Below, piece after piece: positions 54,001 to 63,119 of a stretch of DNA of 64,000 bases. Source of the stretch: Cyanidium caldarium. Taxonomy: Eukaryota; Rhodophyta; Bangiophyceae; Cyanidiales; Cyanidiaceae. The notes beneath the pieces are model-generated. The model was not told the origin of the DNA. It was given only the letters and a program-made list of their open reading frames with translations, and did not search any database. Position 1 is the first letter of the stretch. Each line of letters starts with the position of its first letter. A program made the translations under genes and the position numbers. Location: NCBI GenBank assembly GCA_026184775.1, contig JANCYW010000005.1, positions 334,501 to 398,500 of the forward strand. The letters run 5' to 3'.

Positions 54001-55226
54001 CCTCCAGGAACGACATCCTCTGCTGCCGGCCGCGTTTGCTGTCTGCGTGGGCGAGCATGTGTGCGGCGGTGGACGGGCGACAGGCCGAGCGATGCGTCAC
54101 CATGCAGTTGCACGCCTGCGCGGCTCGTGTGCCTGCGGTTGCACTTGACGATGCGACTACCATCGCCTGGGAGCAGCTGCGGCCGCGTCCCTCACCGCGA
54201 GCAACACGGGCCGCCGGCCTCACGCTGGCATCGCTGATGGAAGCGTTGATTCGCAGTCGCAGCGCGCTGGCCATGCAGCAGGCACAAAAGTGGATCGAGT
54301 GCATGGTGTCGTCGGCGCCGTCCTGGATGGTGCGCGCGATATGGCAGTTGCTGGAGGTGGAGCTGGGGCGTGCATCCGCATCCACAATTCACTCCGTGCT
54401 GCCAGCGCTGCTGTATTTCGTGGTGACCGTGGCCGCGGCCGCTGCAGCGGGCAAGACCCGCGACAGCGCCTGGGTGGAGGCGCGCCTGGCGGAGCGGCTA
54501 CAGACGCACTCGCGCCGCGACACCGTCTGGGTGCTGCAGCTGTTCCGACATGCGGCCGCGATGACCGTAACGATGCGCAACGACGACGACGACGACGACG
54601 ACGACGCGGGGGCCACCGCGTCGATACCCGCCGATCACGCGCTGTGTCGATTGGTAGAGGTGCTGCGGCGACTGGTGGAGCGGCGCCAGCTGCGGCGTCG
54701 GGCACTGTTGGCGCAGCTACTGACCGGCGTGGCCGAGCACACCCTGCCCATAACCGTGCATCCGTCCTGCCAACTCATCGCTGCCGCCGCCCAGTTGGCC
54801 ACGGTGTGCAGTCGCGCGCGGGTGGATGGCACCGGGGCACTTTGCCATCCGCTGTTGGCGCTGGCGCACCGCCTCACTGCGCGCTATCCGGACCATCCGG
54901 CGGTGCGTCGGCTGATGTACGCCCTGTTGCACAATCAAGAGGCGACACTGCGGCCAGTGGTGCACCTGCTGCTGCCCGATTACGTGCAGTGGATCGGGCA
55001 GGTGCGTCAGCGGGTTGCGGCGCTTGCGGACGCGCCCCCCGAGGTGGTCGCCGTGCGTGGGCGCGCGGAGCGCTGCCTGCGCTTTATCTTGTTCGAGCTG
55101 TACGCGCTGGGTGACGAGGCGCAAGCGGAATACGCGGTGGCAGTGCTGGGCGGGCCGTGGAAAGCACTGGCCCGACAGCTGCACCGCGACTATCTCCGCT
55201 TCCACCAATACAGTGGCATCGCCTGA
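51084..55226 (+). CDS. Large helical-repeat protein, possible Urb2/Npa2-like ribosome biogenesis factor
   Basis: The 1380-aa product starts at an ideal context (gccATGg). It is almost entirely Leu/Ala/Arg helices without transmembrane segments, consistent with HEAT/ARM-like repeats. A poly-Asp run near residue 1170 comes from GAC repeats. I recognise no motif in the body. The C-terminus (CLRFILFELYALGDEAQ, then a Leu-rich stretch and LARQLHRDYLRFHQYSG) resembles the ending I recall for Urb2/Npa2 proteins, which act in early 60S assembly. That match is weak and memory-based. Other giant HEAT proteins remain possible. Its stop is 13 bp from the convergent 5-oxoprolinase stop. Confidence 0.5.
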   Translation: MDVPAHFTEVQRLASRRDTPLERRLACLRCMASRKPHEGVAWFIPAAEREALQLVLDVLRDLLDGRRLPSRQDDGEDSGAVRSGQHYLSFMRLLEQLLRQLGDAHGVALPRSLVPVLAAGMEGRLPPSVTDQMAVDRREQDEQDEPTVPVAAALHLERDAPVSLPLAQELQLVALRVMRRCLCSYTFQPTHLDLLQLLRAVLLPRRAFAAADPETRWHGERSAGVDALCTRWAAHKELLAADAQRVHELFGGADGLFVALAALQPRDASVDRVLRSVVDRLYEAAGAASSRTEGETGRSLAALLWEMLGLGPAASNRERPPGNGELSAPDQRNPHPPRGAANAAAAAAAAAISTAFILGAERLAPPELLTAEETGTAGAVALKRPRRAVDAAAEPRDRASMRAFLVACLDSMTAMPPLSTDAETALWETVLRAADRLRMYSRLDAAAADEETVIEALKRVVFHVGRLPLSARLVARLSVQPLLDERIMRRVFGGERGMASASLEFRTSLLQEVFVAREGATLVKFLCGIAASDAHGWLQWHADCDRAVARGVSMLAPAEAVRTLQTAVRSAMDANARAPASTGGEKLLWRLLVLCAENLPRECVASEAKHLESVAESLQQLGQRLREQADVTAAAAVCRAHWALTAFVTSVGSSAPRPPPDIATIPDGVFEDALMARWHAVRAGCAHERTALDRLSLDERGSGEAGAGFTVAALRLADSNGDERVLRLAIQQAVRDAASRQLFLEDADVWDIAVRAEPKSNDDAEDTEVLCPVWHTADVLVRCAAVADTTALCSRPWLQLLAHMPAVTGASREVGAQLLARLLRNSRSMTGEPSCLPDGMRAMLRLASLVARKRERFRALYSDAIEVALQAAMEMSVAVESERFWQAYPGWVQLVVRLAGPELLTTMWQRWTRERREWRSLRRRLRYDPVLATCMAAVVAPLPGGLLAGQPSGRHSLRRWLRHVGKRALQDATSRNDILCCRPRLLSAWASMCAAVDGRQAERCVTMQLHACAARVPAVALDDATTIAWEQLRPRPSPRATRAAGLTLASLMEALIRSRSALAMQQAQKWIECMVSSAPSWMVRAIWQLLEVELGRASASTIHSVLPALLYFVVTVAAAAAAGKTRDSAWVEARLAERLQTHSRRDTVWVLQLFRHAAAMTVTMRNDDDDDDDDAGATASIPADHALCRLVEVLRRLVERRQLRRRALLAQLLTGVAEHTLPITVHPSCQLIAAAAQLATVCSRARVDGTGALCHPLLALAHRLTARYPDHPAVRRLMYALLHNQEATLRPVVHLLLPDYVQWIGQVRQRVAALADAPPEVVAVRGRAERCLRFILFELYALGDEAQAEYAVAVLGGPWKALARQLHRDYLRFHQYSGIA

Positions 55227-55239
55227 GAGGAGCCAAAAC

Positions 55240-58200
55240 TCATTTTGGCGCCGGGCCGTACCCGCCACCGCCCGGCGTGCCGATGCGGATGCGGTCGCCG
55301 GCCTTGACGGTCACCGACTGCTTGCCGCCCATGTTGATGTACGACTCCTCGCCGCCATGGCCACCATTCGGCGCTGCCCGCTGAATCCACACGTTCTCCC
55401 CGCACGCACCATCCTCGCCGCCGGCCATACCAAACGGGGCAAACACTCGTCTCTCCGACAGAATGCTCACCTGCATGTCATCCTGCAGAAACTCCAGCTC
55501 GCGCAGCACGCCCTCGCCGCCGCGCCACTGCCCCGCCCCGCCGCTCCCATCGCGTAGCTGAAAACGCCGCAGCAGCACCGGGTAGCGCAACTCCAGCACC
55601 TCCGGGTCGGTCATGCGCGTGTTGGTCATGTGCACTTGCACGCCGCTCTCGCCGTGCCAACCGGGCCCGGCGCCGCTGCCCCCGCCGATGGTCTCGTAGT
55701 AGCTCATATCGCGTGTGCCAAACGTCAAATTGTTCATGCAGCCCTGGCTGGCCGCACAGGCGCCGAACGCCCGCAACACCACATCGGTGACCCGCTGCGA
55801 GGTGAGCACGTTGCCGCCCACCACCGCCGCCCCGTCGCGAGGGTCCAGCAGCGAGCCCGACGGTATGCGGATCTGTACCGGGTCCAGAAAGCCCTGGTTC
55901 AACGGCACGTCCTGCCGCACCAGACACCGCAGACAGTAGATGATGGCCGAGGCGGCCACCGAGCGCGGTGCGTTCCAGTTGGCGACCACCTGGAGTGCAG
56001 TGCCGTGGAAATCGAACTCGGCACCGCCGTGTTGCGGATCCAGACGCACGCGCAAGCAGATGCGCGAGCCGTCATCCATCCGATCCTCCGCCGACAGCTC
56101 GTACGAGTTGGTGGATGTCCGGCGGGCAGCGCACAGCTCGCGGATCATGGTGCGCACAAAACCCGCCGACGTGCGCTGAATCTCCACCATGTACCGCTGC
56201 ACCGTCGGCAGTCCGTGTTCGGCCACCAGCGACTCCATCAGGGTGATGCCGCGCTGATTGGCGGCGACCTGGGCGCGCAGGTCGCTGAGCACGTCGCGCA
56301 GACAGCGGCATCCCGCGCGTCGCAACACCTCGGATACGCCCTGCTCCTGGAAGTGACCGTCGTCGACGATTTTGAACGAGGTGAAGGCGGCGCCCTCGTC
56401 GTCCAGATGTCGCGAGAAGGGCGGCATCGAGCCGGGCGTAAGCCCGCCCACGTCGGCGTGGTGGCCGCGGCTGGCCACATAGAACACCGGCTGTCGCTGC
56501 CCGTGAAACACGGCGGTGATCACGGTGATGTCCGGCAGATGCGTGCCGCCCACGGCCGGGTGGTTGGTCAGCAGCACATCGCCCGGTCGCCACCGATCCC
56601 CCTGCAGCGCCACCTGCTGCCGCACCGCGTCCTGCATCGAGCCCAGATGCACCGGGATGTGCGGCGCGTTGGCCACCAGCCCACCGCGCGCATCGAAGAG
56701 CGCGCAACTAAAGTCCAGCCGCTCCTTGATGTTGGTGGACACTGCCGTGCGCTGGAACGTGCGTCCCATCTGCTCGGCGATGCCCATGAAGCGGTGCGCA
56801 AACACCGACAGCTGGATCGGGTCGACTGGCTCTTCCACCGCATCGGTTGCAGCGGCGGCGTCTCCGCGTGGTGATGCCGGCGACACCTGTATTTGCACGG
56901 TGCGGTCGGGCAGCAGCTTCGCGTGACAATCCGGCTCGACCAGAATGGTGACCCCGCCGGCGGCATCCAACAGCAGCGCCGGCCCGTCCATGTGGTCGCC
57001 CGCTTGCAGACGCGACAACTCGTAGACGCTGGTGCGCTCGTGCCAGCCGTCCTCGAAATAGACGCGCGCTCGGGCCACCGGCTCCGGCTGCGGAGCGTGC
57101 TCCACCGCTCCCGACGCTTTCGGGCGTTTGGGCGGCGGCAGCCCATGCTCCCCGGCGATGCCGCTGGTGCCGACACTGCGCACGCGCACATCATCCACCA
57201 GCACTCGCCGGTTCGACAGCACGAAGCCGTGCTCGCGCTGGTACTCGCGACGGAACGCCGAGACGTAATCGCCATCGGACGGCTCGGCAATCATCATCGC
57301 CACATCGGTGCCCTCGAACCGCAAGTGCAGAAAGCGCTCGTGATGCAGGCGTTCCCGCGGAATGCCGCGGCGTCGCAACGCCCGCTCGCCCGCCGCCAAC
57401 AGCTCGTCCAGACGCCGCCGCGCCTCCGCCCCGTCATCGGGCAAGCACAGCGCACACGGCGCCTGCACATCCTCCACCGAGTCGCTCAAACCGATACCGT
57501 ACGCCGACAAGATGCCCGCATAGCGATGGATGAACACCGTGCGCATGCCCAACGTCTTGGCGATGGCGCAAGCGTGCTGGCCGCCGGCGCCGCCGAAGCA
57601 TGCCAGCACGTGCGCAGACGGATCGTACCCGCGCGACTCGGTGATGGTGCGGATCGGCCGACACATGGCCTCGTTGGCCACGCGCACAAACCCCAGCGCC
57701 AACTCCTCCACGCTCATGCGCTTCTCCTCGCCATAATGCTGGTGCACCTCGGCCAGCAGCCGCTCCATGGCCGTTCGCGACGCCTCCACATCGATCGGCA
57801 GGCGCTCCGACGCGCCGAAAATGTGCGGAAAGTACTCGGGCTGCACCCGGCCGAGCACCGCGTTGGCATCGGTCACCGCCAGCTGGCCATCCTGACGCCG
57901 ATAACACACCGGACCGGGGTTGGCGCCAGCGCTCTCCGGGCCCACCTGGAGCAGGCCGGCGCGGAAAAACAGCCGCGAACCGCCGCCGGCGGCCACCGTG
58001 TGCACGTCCAACTGCGGCGCTTGGATGACGACGCCGGCGGTCTCGCACTCCAGCACGTGCTCCAGGCGGCCCGCATACCGTGACACGTCGGTGCTGGTGC
58101 CGCCCATGTCGAATCCGATCACTGGACACGGCTGGCCGTCGTGCCGCAGCTGCGCGGTGAGCGGATACACGGTGCGCGCGTAACCGACCACGCCGCCGGC

Positions 58201-59247
58201 CGGCCCGCTCAGAATCGCCTTGTAACCGCTAAATTCCGCCACCGGACACAGCCCGCCGTCCGACTGCATAAACTCCACCTGAGTGTGCGCCAGCGCATCG
58301 CCAAAGCCGGCGCGAAATGTGCGGATGTAGCGCTGGATGGCCGGAGTGAGGTACGCGTCCACCACGCACGTCTGTCCGCGCGCCACCAGCTTCTTCATGT
58401 TGGTGAGCGCGGACGACAGGGAGACGTGTCGAAAGCCGAGCGACTCGGCCAGTGCGCCGAGCGCCCGCTCATGGTCCGGGAACGCGTACGAGTGCATCAA
58501 CGCGATGGCCACCGAGGTGATGCCGGCGCGTCGCGCCTCCTCCAGCTCGCGCCCGGCGGCGGACAGGTCCGGCGCGCGCAACACCTGCACCCAGTCGCCG
58601 GTGAGTCCGCGCTGCCACTGGGGCGCCGCGCGGTCGGCAACCCCATCGACATGATGAGAAGGTACCACCCGCACGCGCTCCTCCACTTCAATCACTCGCT
58701 CGTACAGCGGCTGCGACCGGCGCACTTGCAGGTCGAAAATGTCCGGGCGCGACTGGTTGCCGATGCGCAGCAGGTCGCGCAGGCCGGCGCTCACCAACAG
58801 ACAACACCGCTCACCCTTGCGCTCTAGCAACGCGTTGGTGGCCACGGTGGTGCCCATGCGGATCCACTCGATCTGCAAAGTGTCGATGGCGCCGTGCTCT
58901 TGGTGCACGCCGGTATAGGATTCGATAATGCGCCGGATGCCCTCTCGCGGCGCATCGTCGTAGTGCTCCGGATCCTCGGACAGCAACTTGCACACGCGCA
59001 CACTGCCGTCCGGCAACTCTGCGTACACGTCCGTGAACGTGCCTCCGCGATCAATGGCGAAGCGGAATTGGCCGGCGCGTTGCGCACAGGTTGCCTCGTG
59101 CCTCTCTGCCGCTGGAGATACCCCCGACCGGTTCGACGTGTCTGGCAACTGCCCCGCCTCCCTCTCCGGTTCGAAGCCGGCACCGGAATCTCTCCCCCCA
59201 TCTTCCTTGCCCTTTCCGCGACTGTGTCTCCTCTTCCCAGTGACCAT
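55240..59247 (-). CDS. OXP1: 5-oxoprolinase (ATP-hydrolysing), HyuA-HyuB fusion
   Basis: This 1335-aa cytosolic enzyme opens 5-oxoproline to glutamate in glutathione turnover. The HyuA half begins with FRFAIDRGGTFTDVYAEL (about 61-78), then MGTTVATNALLERKGERC and IGFDMGGTSTDVSRY, phosphate-binding blocks of the ASKHA fold. The HyuB half runs from about 800 (QLSVFAHRFMGIAEQMGRTFQRTAVS) to near the end (GGGGYGPAPK), with HIPVHLGSMQDAVR and LLTNHPAVGGTHLPD. The first 60 residues are basic and disordered. The frame is open to an ATG at 59817, but that part overlaps the divergent OTU gene, so ATG 59247 is chosen. Confidence 0.96.
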   Translation of the reverse strand: MVTGKRRHSRGKGKEDGGRDSGAGFEPEREAGQLPDTSNRSGVSPAAERHEATCAQRAGQFRFAIDRGGTFTDVYAELPDGSVRVCKLLSEDPEHYDDAPREGIRRIIESYTGVHQEHGAIDTLQIEWIRMGTTVATNALLERKGERCCLLVSAGLRDLLRIGNQSRPDIFDLQVRRSQPLYERVIEVEERVRVVPSHHVDGVADRAAPQWQRGLTGDWVQVLRAPDLSAAGRELEEARRAGITSVAIALMHSYAFPDHERALGALAESLGFRHVSLSSALTNMKKLVARGQTCVVDAYLTPAIQRYIRTFRAGFGDALAHTQVEFMQSDGGLCPVAEFSGYKAILSGPAGGVVGYARTVYPLTAQLRHDGQPCPVIGFDMGGTSTDVSRYAGRLEHVLECETAGVVIQAPQLDVHTVAAGGGSRLFFRAGLLQVGPESAGANPGPVCYRRQDGQLAVTDANAVLGRVQPEYFPHIFGASERLPIDVEASRTAMERLLAEVHQHYGEEKRMSVEELALGFVRVANEAMCRPIRTITESRGYDPSAHVLACFGGAGGQHACAIAKTLGMRTVFIHRYAGILSAYGIGLSDSVEDVQAPCALCLPDDGAEARRRLDELLAAGERALRRRGIPRERLHHERFLHLRFEGTDVAMMIAEPSDGDYVSAFRREYQREHGFVLSNRRVLVDDVRVRSVGTSGIAGEHGLPPPKRPKASGAVEHAPQPEPVARARVYFEDGWHERTSVYELSRLQAGDHMDGPALLLDAAGGVTILVEPDCHAKLLPDRTVQIQVSPASPRGDAAAATDAVEEPVDPIQLSVFAHRFMGIAEQMGRTFQRTAVSTNIKERLDFSCALFDARGGLVANAPHIPVHLGSMQDAVRQQVALQGDRWRPGDVLLTNHPAVGGTHLPDITVITAVFHGQRQPVFYVASRGHHADVGGLTPGSMPPFSRHLDDEGAAFTSFKIVDDGHFQEQGVSEVLRRAGCRCLRDVLSDLRAQVAANQRGITLMESLVAEHGLPTVQRYMVEIQRTSAGFVRTMIRELCAARRTSTNSYELSAEDRMDDGSRICLRVRLDPQHGGAEFDFHGTALQVVANWNAPRSVAASAIIYCLRCLVRQDVPLNQGFLDPVQIRIPSGSLLDPRDGAAVVGGNVLTSQRVTDVVLRAFGACAASQGCMNNLTFGTRDMSYYETIGGGSGAGPGWHGESGVQVHMTNTRMTDPEVLELRYPVLLRRFQLRDGSGGAGQWRGGEGVLRELEFLQDDMQVSILSERRVFAPFGMAGGEDGACGENVWIQRAAPNGGHGGEESYINMGGKQSVTVKAGDRIRIGTPGGGGYGPAPK

Positions 59248-59441
59248 ATTCCGCTTAGTGGGCGATGGAGGCGTTCTTGGTGGCCCCCTTGCACTGTGGG
59301 TCCATCTCGGACACACGACGCGCCCCCATCCACACGACCGATGCCCGCGACCGACCGATCGACCGCGCTCGGGGAGCGTTCCGGCTTGCCGCCGCCGCTG
59401 CGACAGAAACGGCGCTCCGTGCTGACGCGTCCGTCTACCCG

Positions 59442-60581
59442 ATGGCACAGCCGGAGGAATCTCACTCCGAGTCTCATCGCATCCTCCAGCGACATGAGGA
59501 GGAACGGCAGGCACTGCAGAGCAAGTTCGAGGCGCTGCTACGGAACATTCCGCGACGCAACAAGGTGGAGCGGCGGCTGGTGGAACGCGACTGGAGGATG
59601 GAGCAAGACCAATTACAGAGGCGACAAGCGGCTGAGGCGGAACAAGCAGGTGTGCCGTTGCAGGCGGTTGACGCGATGAACAGTGAAAGAGACCCGGCGC
59701 CGGGGTTTTATGTACGGCGCGAGTTGTCGAAGAAGCAGCGGAGGAAGCTGGCCAAAGCGAGTGCGCAGGCCGACGCCGACAGACGCGCTGCCGAAGAGCG
59801 ACAGTTGGCGGCGCCATCCGAAAGGGATGAAGAGAGCCGCCGCATCGAGGCGGTATTGGCGCGGTATGCTTTGCGGGTGGCGGAGGTGCGTCCGGATGGC
59901 CACTGCCTGTTTCGAGCGGTGGCGCACCAGCTGCACACCTCGTGTCCCGAAGGAATGGCCGATGGGCTGCGCGTGTCGGACCCGCAAGTGGCCGATGGGC
60001 TGCGCGTGTCGGACCCGCAAGTGGCCGACAGGCTGCGCGAGTGGCCGGATGATGTCGATGCCGATGGGCGCGTCTGGATTCTGCGCGACGTGGCTGCCGA
60101 CTACATGCGACAGCATCGCGACGACTTTATGCCCTTTGTGGCGTATGACGAGCACGGCATCGAGGCGGACGCCTCGGAGGAGCGCGCATTCGAGACGTAC
60201 TGCGCCCGCATGAGCAGCACTGCGGCGTGGGGCACGCAGCTGGAGATTCAGGCGCTGGCGCGGGCGTTGGGCGTGCCGGTGGAGGTGTACGGCGATCCGG
60301 CAGTGTTGACCGGCGGTGTGTTGCGCATGGGCGAGGAGCCGGTGGTGGCCGCGGTGGACGACTCTTCCCGACCGCGACCTGTTCTGCGCTTGTCCTATCA
60401 CCGGCGATACTACGAACTGGGAGAGCATTTCAACTCCGTGGTGCCCATGGAGAGCGATGTCGAGCCCGCCGCGCATGACGATGCCAACGCGGTGGATGTC
60501 CTGACGCGAACGCTACCACAGGAGCGGCGAATGGAGTCGGCGACCGCTCGAGAATGCGTGAACAAGACGCAGCGCACCTGA
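59442..60581 (+). CDS. OTUD6-like ovarian-tumour-domain deubiquitinase
   Basis: This 379-aa cysteine protease cleaves ubiquitin. An N-terminal coiled coil (HRILQRHEEERQALQSKF) and the basic ELSKKQRRKLAKA match OTUD6 proteins, which associate with ribosomes. In the OTU domain D152 and C155 lie in DGHCLFRAV, and the catalytic His is H329 in LGEHFNSV. ILRDVAADYMRQHRDDF and TAAWGTQLEIQALARAL complete the fold. An 11-residue unit (ADGLRVSDPQV) is repeated exactly next to the active site. An ATG at 59265 would extend the protein, but only 17 bp would then separate it from the divergent 5-oxoprolinase ATG. Confidence 0.92.
   Translation: MAQPEESHSESHRILQRHEEERQALQSKFEALLRNIPRRNKVERRLVERDWRMEQDQLQRRQAAEAEQAGVPLQAVDAMNSERDPAPGFYVRRELSKKQRRKLAKASAQADADRRAAEERQLAAPSERDEESRRIEAVLARYALRVAEVRPDGHCLFRAVAHQLHTSCPEGMADGLRVSDPQVADGLRVSDPQVADRLREWPDDVDADGRVWILRDVAADYMRQHRDDFMPFVAYDEHGIEADASEERAFETYCARMSSTAAWGTQLEIQALARALGVPVEVYGDPAVLTGGVLRMGEEPVVAAVDDSSRPRPVLRLSYHRRYYELGEHFNSVVPMESDVEPAAHDDANAVDVLTRTLPQERRMESATARECVNKTQRT
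59958..60023 (+). repeat. Perfect tandem duplication of 33 bp inside the OTU gene
   Basis: Two identical 33-bp units (59958-59990 and 59991-60023) keep the frame and code for the doubled 11-residue segment. The following codons (GCC GAC AGG CTG) look like a third, diverged start of the unit. Confidence 0.95.
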
Positions 60582-60584
60582 GTA

Positions 60585-61610
60585 TCACGTCGGTTTATGG
60601 TCCGCAGCAGTGCTGGATGATGTCGTCGAGGGCAGATGCGCGGCGCGCCAGGTGCGCTCCAGGATGCCGATAGCCGCCTCGAAATCGCTGGCATCACCCA
60701 GCACTTTCAGCACGTACTGCTGCTGCGATGCGGTCACGATGCGGATGTGACGGTCACGTCCGCGCTGCACCTTGGCCACCGTCTCCAGGGCCGCCAACAG
60801 CTGCACCGGTTCGGGGCACGTCGCGGCGCCCACGTCCTCGGTCGACGGTGCCCAGGCACCGGTGCCGCCGGGCTCGCTGAGAAATGCCAGGCTGGTCGGC
60901 GTCAGAAACAGTCGGCCGCATATGGTGACCGCCCGCTCTGGCGTCAGGTCGTTGTACACGCATCGATATCGCTGCACCAGCTGCACGTAAAACGAGTCCA
61001 CCACTGCGCTGGCGGAGTCGCTGCCCGTCAGCGCCTCCACTTCGCCACCAAACTGCTGCTGGAAGAGTTGCTCCAACTCGGACGCACTGCCTCCGCGAAT
61101 GCAGTCGCGAACTTGCCGCTCCGCCGCGGTGAGCGCGGCCGAGCCGGTGACGCTGGCAGTGCTTGTCAGCGCACCGGTCGCCTCCGCATCGCCGTTGGCT
61201 GGGCGGGATCCGCCACGCAGCCACGACTCGGCTACCGGCGCGTGGGATGCCACAAACGTGGAAAAGTCGCGCCAAGATAACGAGGACGCCGGGCCACCCT
61301 CCCCGGTCGCCGCTGCCGCTCCCTCCGCAGCGTCCGTCGGGTGCGACGCGCTGTCGCCGCGGTGCTCCTCATACCAGTGCTCCCAGTACGTGCTCAACTT
61401 GTCCCAGCCTTTCCTCACCCCCTCCGTAGCGTGTTCGAGTGTCTCTTGCGCTCGCCGAGCCACCTCCTCCACCGTGTGGTGGACCTCGACCGCCTCCGCT
61501 GGCCGTTGCCCGGTCTGACCGGCGTCGACAGTCGCTGCCACATAAGGCTCCGTCTCCGCCGCGGGTGGCTGACTCGGCGGCTCTTCTGGTGGCACTCCAC
61601 GCTCGGTCAT
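60585..61610 (-). CDS. GRAM-domain protein
   Basis: The 341-aa product has a disordered, acidic/Pro-rich N-terminus, then an amphipathic stretch (HTVEEVARRAQETLEHATEGVRKGW). The C-terminal third is a PH-like GRAM domain: a helix-rich lead (AALTAAERQVRDC), YNDLTPERAVTICGRLFLTPTSLAFL, ALETVAKVQRGRDRHIRIVTASQQQYVLKV, and a closing helix ending EAAIGILERTW. GRAM domains bind phosphoinositides or proteins at membranes; the partner is unknown. No transmembrane segment is seen. The start is the first ATG. The stop codon lies only 3 bp from the stop of the OTU gene. Confidence 0.8.
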   Translation of the reverse strand: MTERGVPPEEPPSQPPAAETEPYVAATVDAGQTGQRPAEAVEVHHTVEEVARRAQETLEHATEGVRKGWDKLSTYWEHWYEEHRGDSASHPTDAAEGAAAATGEGGPASSLSWRDFSTFVASHAPVAESWLRGGSRPANGDAEATGALTSTASVTGSAALTAAERQVRDCIRGGSASELEQLFQQQFGGEVEALTGSDSASAVVDSFYVQLVQRYRCVYNDLTPERAVTICGRLFLTPTSLAFLSEPGGTGAWAPSTEDVGAATCPEPVQLLAALETVAKVQRGRDRHIRIVTASQQQYVLKVLGDASDFEAAIGILERTWRAAHLPSTTSSSTAADHKPT

Positions 61611-61756
61611 GATCGGGTGGACATAGAAAGAAGTGCTTGGAAGCGGGCCATGAACGCGCGAGCGTTTCTTCGGCAGGGCCAGCTCCACCGACCATCCGCG
61701 TTGCCGCGGCGGGCGTTTGGTGGGGAGGTCGCACCCGCGGCGCAACTGGTTGGAGC

Positions 61757-63052
61757 ATGTTTCTGGGCTGTAATGCGGTACTTGCGACTAGATCAGGGGA
61801 TCGGAGATGCATCGTCGGTGATGTACGATGGCGAGAACATCTTGGCGCGTGGGCAGTGCGCACCGAATTCCTCTCCGGGAGGCCGCGACGCGGGGCGGTG
61901 CAACCGCGGCCCGGCAGCGCATCCGCCACCTCGCCTGCGAGGTTCCGTTCCCGCAGCCATCGCACCCGTCTGTGTCGAATGAAAAGCAGTCGGATCGGAT
62001 CTGCACAAAGTCGTCTCTATTTGGCGTGTGTGCCGCTCATCTGGGGCACGTACTCGCCCTCCATCCGATACCTGTACCAGTTGGGCGAGGTCACCCCGTC
62101 GGCCGCGCTGGTGAATCTCGGCCCGACGGTGGTGGGAGCGTTGGCGTATGCGGCACCGCTGGGGTGGAGTTGGTGGCGGCGAAGGCGACACAGTGAAAAG
62201 GCGCAGCTCTGGGACGGCATGGCGGTTCGGGTCGGCCTGGAGCTGGCGCTGTACATGTTTATCGGCACCATCTTTCACCTGCAGGCGCTGCGATACACGA
62301 CGGCATCGCAGGTGGGTTTTCTGCTGCAGCTGAGTACTTTGTTCACCGCGTTACTGGACTGCAGTCAAGAACACATTCGGCAGCGGCGCACGCCGTCGGG
62401 CACCACACGCGGTGGGCGTTCGGCGGCCCGCCCGTGGCTAGGCATAGGCGGCGCGCTGAGCGGCACCGCGCTGCTGGCCGTAGACGATCCCAGCGCCGCC
62501 TCGAACGCCACCCACTGGCTCGGTGCCGTGAACGCATTCGGCATCGGCGCCGCGCTGGGTCAGTGGCGAGGCCAGGCGCTGGCGGTCATGGCGGCGTTCA
62601 CGTTCGGCCTCTACGTGGTGCGCCTGGCGGATCCGGCGGTGCGCGGTCGGCGTATGCACCCGGTGGCGGCTATTGAAAACGCGGCGCTGGCGGTGTTGGC
62701 GGCGTGCTGGTTGCTGGTCAGTCCGCAGCGGTTCAGCGATGGGGAGTTTTTCCGCGCCGCCGGCACGCGCGGCGCGCTGGCGTACACGCTGAGCAGTTTG
62801 TGGAACGGGATTGTGGGCACGGCGGTGGTGACCTGGTTGCAGTTTCGCGGCCAAACGTCGGGCCAGGTGTCGCCCACCGAGGCGGCCATTCTGTACGCCA
62901 CTGCACCGCTGTGCAGTGCGTTGTTTGCGTGGGCATTTCTGCACGAGCGCATCGGTTGGCTGGGCGCCATCGGGGCAGCGATGTTGATGGGGAGCACCGT
63001 GGCCATGAGCGTGCAACAGGCGTCGAGCGATGCCGATGCGGATCGCACGTAG
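61757..63052 (+). CDS. EamA/DMT-family transporter, possibly plastid-targeted
   Basis: This 431-aa drug/metabolite-transporter-fold protein has two EamA repeats and about ten hydrophobic segments. The first repeat starts LACVPLIWGTYSPSIRYLY and includes the typical LQALRYTTASQVGFLLQLSTLFTALLD. The second ends with SPTEAAILYATAPLCSALFAW and FLHERIGWLGAIGAAMLMG, the standard closing motif. From ATG 61757 an 80-residue Arg/Ser-rich leader beginning MFLGCNAV precedes the membrane part, consistent with a transit peptide. A second ATG at 61979 would start directly at the membrane domain. The substrate is unknown; plastid relatives export metabolites. Confidence 0.88.
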   Translation: MFLGCNAVLATRSGDRRCIVGDVRWREHLGAWAVRTEFLSGRPRRGAVQPRPGSASATSPARFRSRSHRTRLCRMKSSRIGSAQSRLYLACVPLIWGTYSPSIRYLYQLGEVTPSAALVNLGPTVVGALAYAAPLGWSWWRRRRHSEKAQLWDGMAVRVGLELALYMFIGTIFHLQALRYTTASQVGFLLQLSTLFTALLDCSQEHIRQRRTPSGTTRGGRSAARPWLGIGGALSGTALLAVDDPSAASNATHWLGAVNAFGIGAALGQWRGQALAVMAAFTFGLYVVRLADPAVRGRRMHPVAAIENAALAVLAACWLLVSPQRFSDGEFFRAAGTRGALAYTLSSLWNGIVGTAVVTWLQFRGQTSGQVSPTEAAILYATAPLCSALFAWAFLHERIGWLGAIGAAMLMGSTVAMSVQQASSDADADRT

Positions 63053-63119
63053 AGGAGGTGAGCGGCACGCATGGGGGGCGTGCGCGTCGTGCGTGCGCAC
63101 GCACACGTCGGAGCGCAAC

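Noticed and set aside
59248-59817. 190-residue extension of 5-oxoprolinase
   Set aside because: It overlaps the coding region of the divergent OTU gene and has no family similarity.
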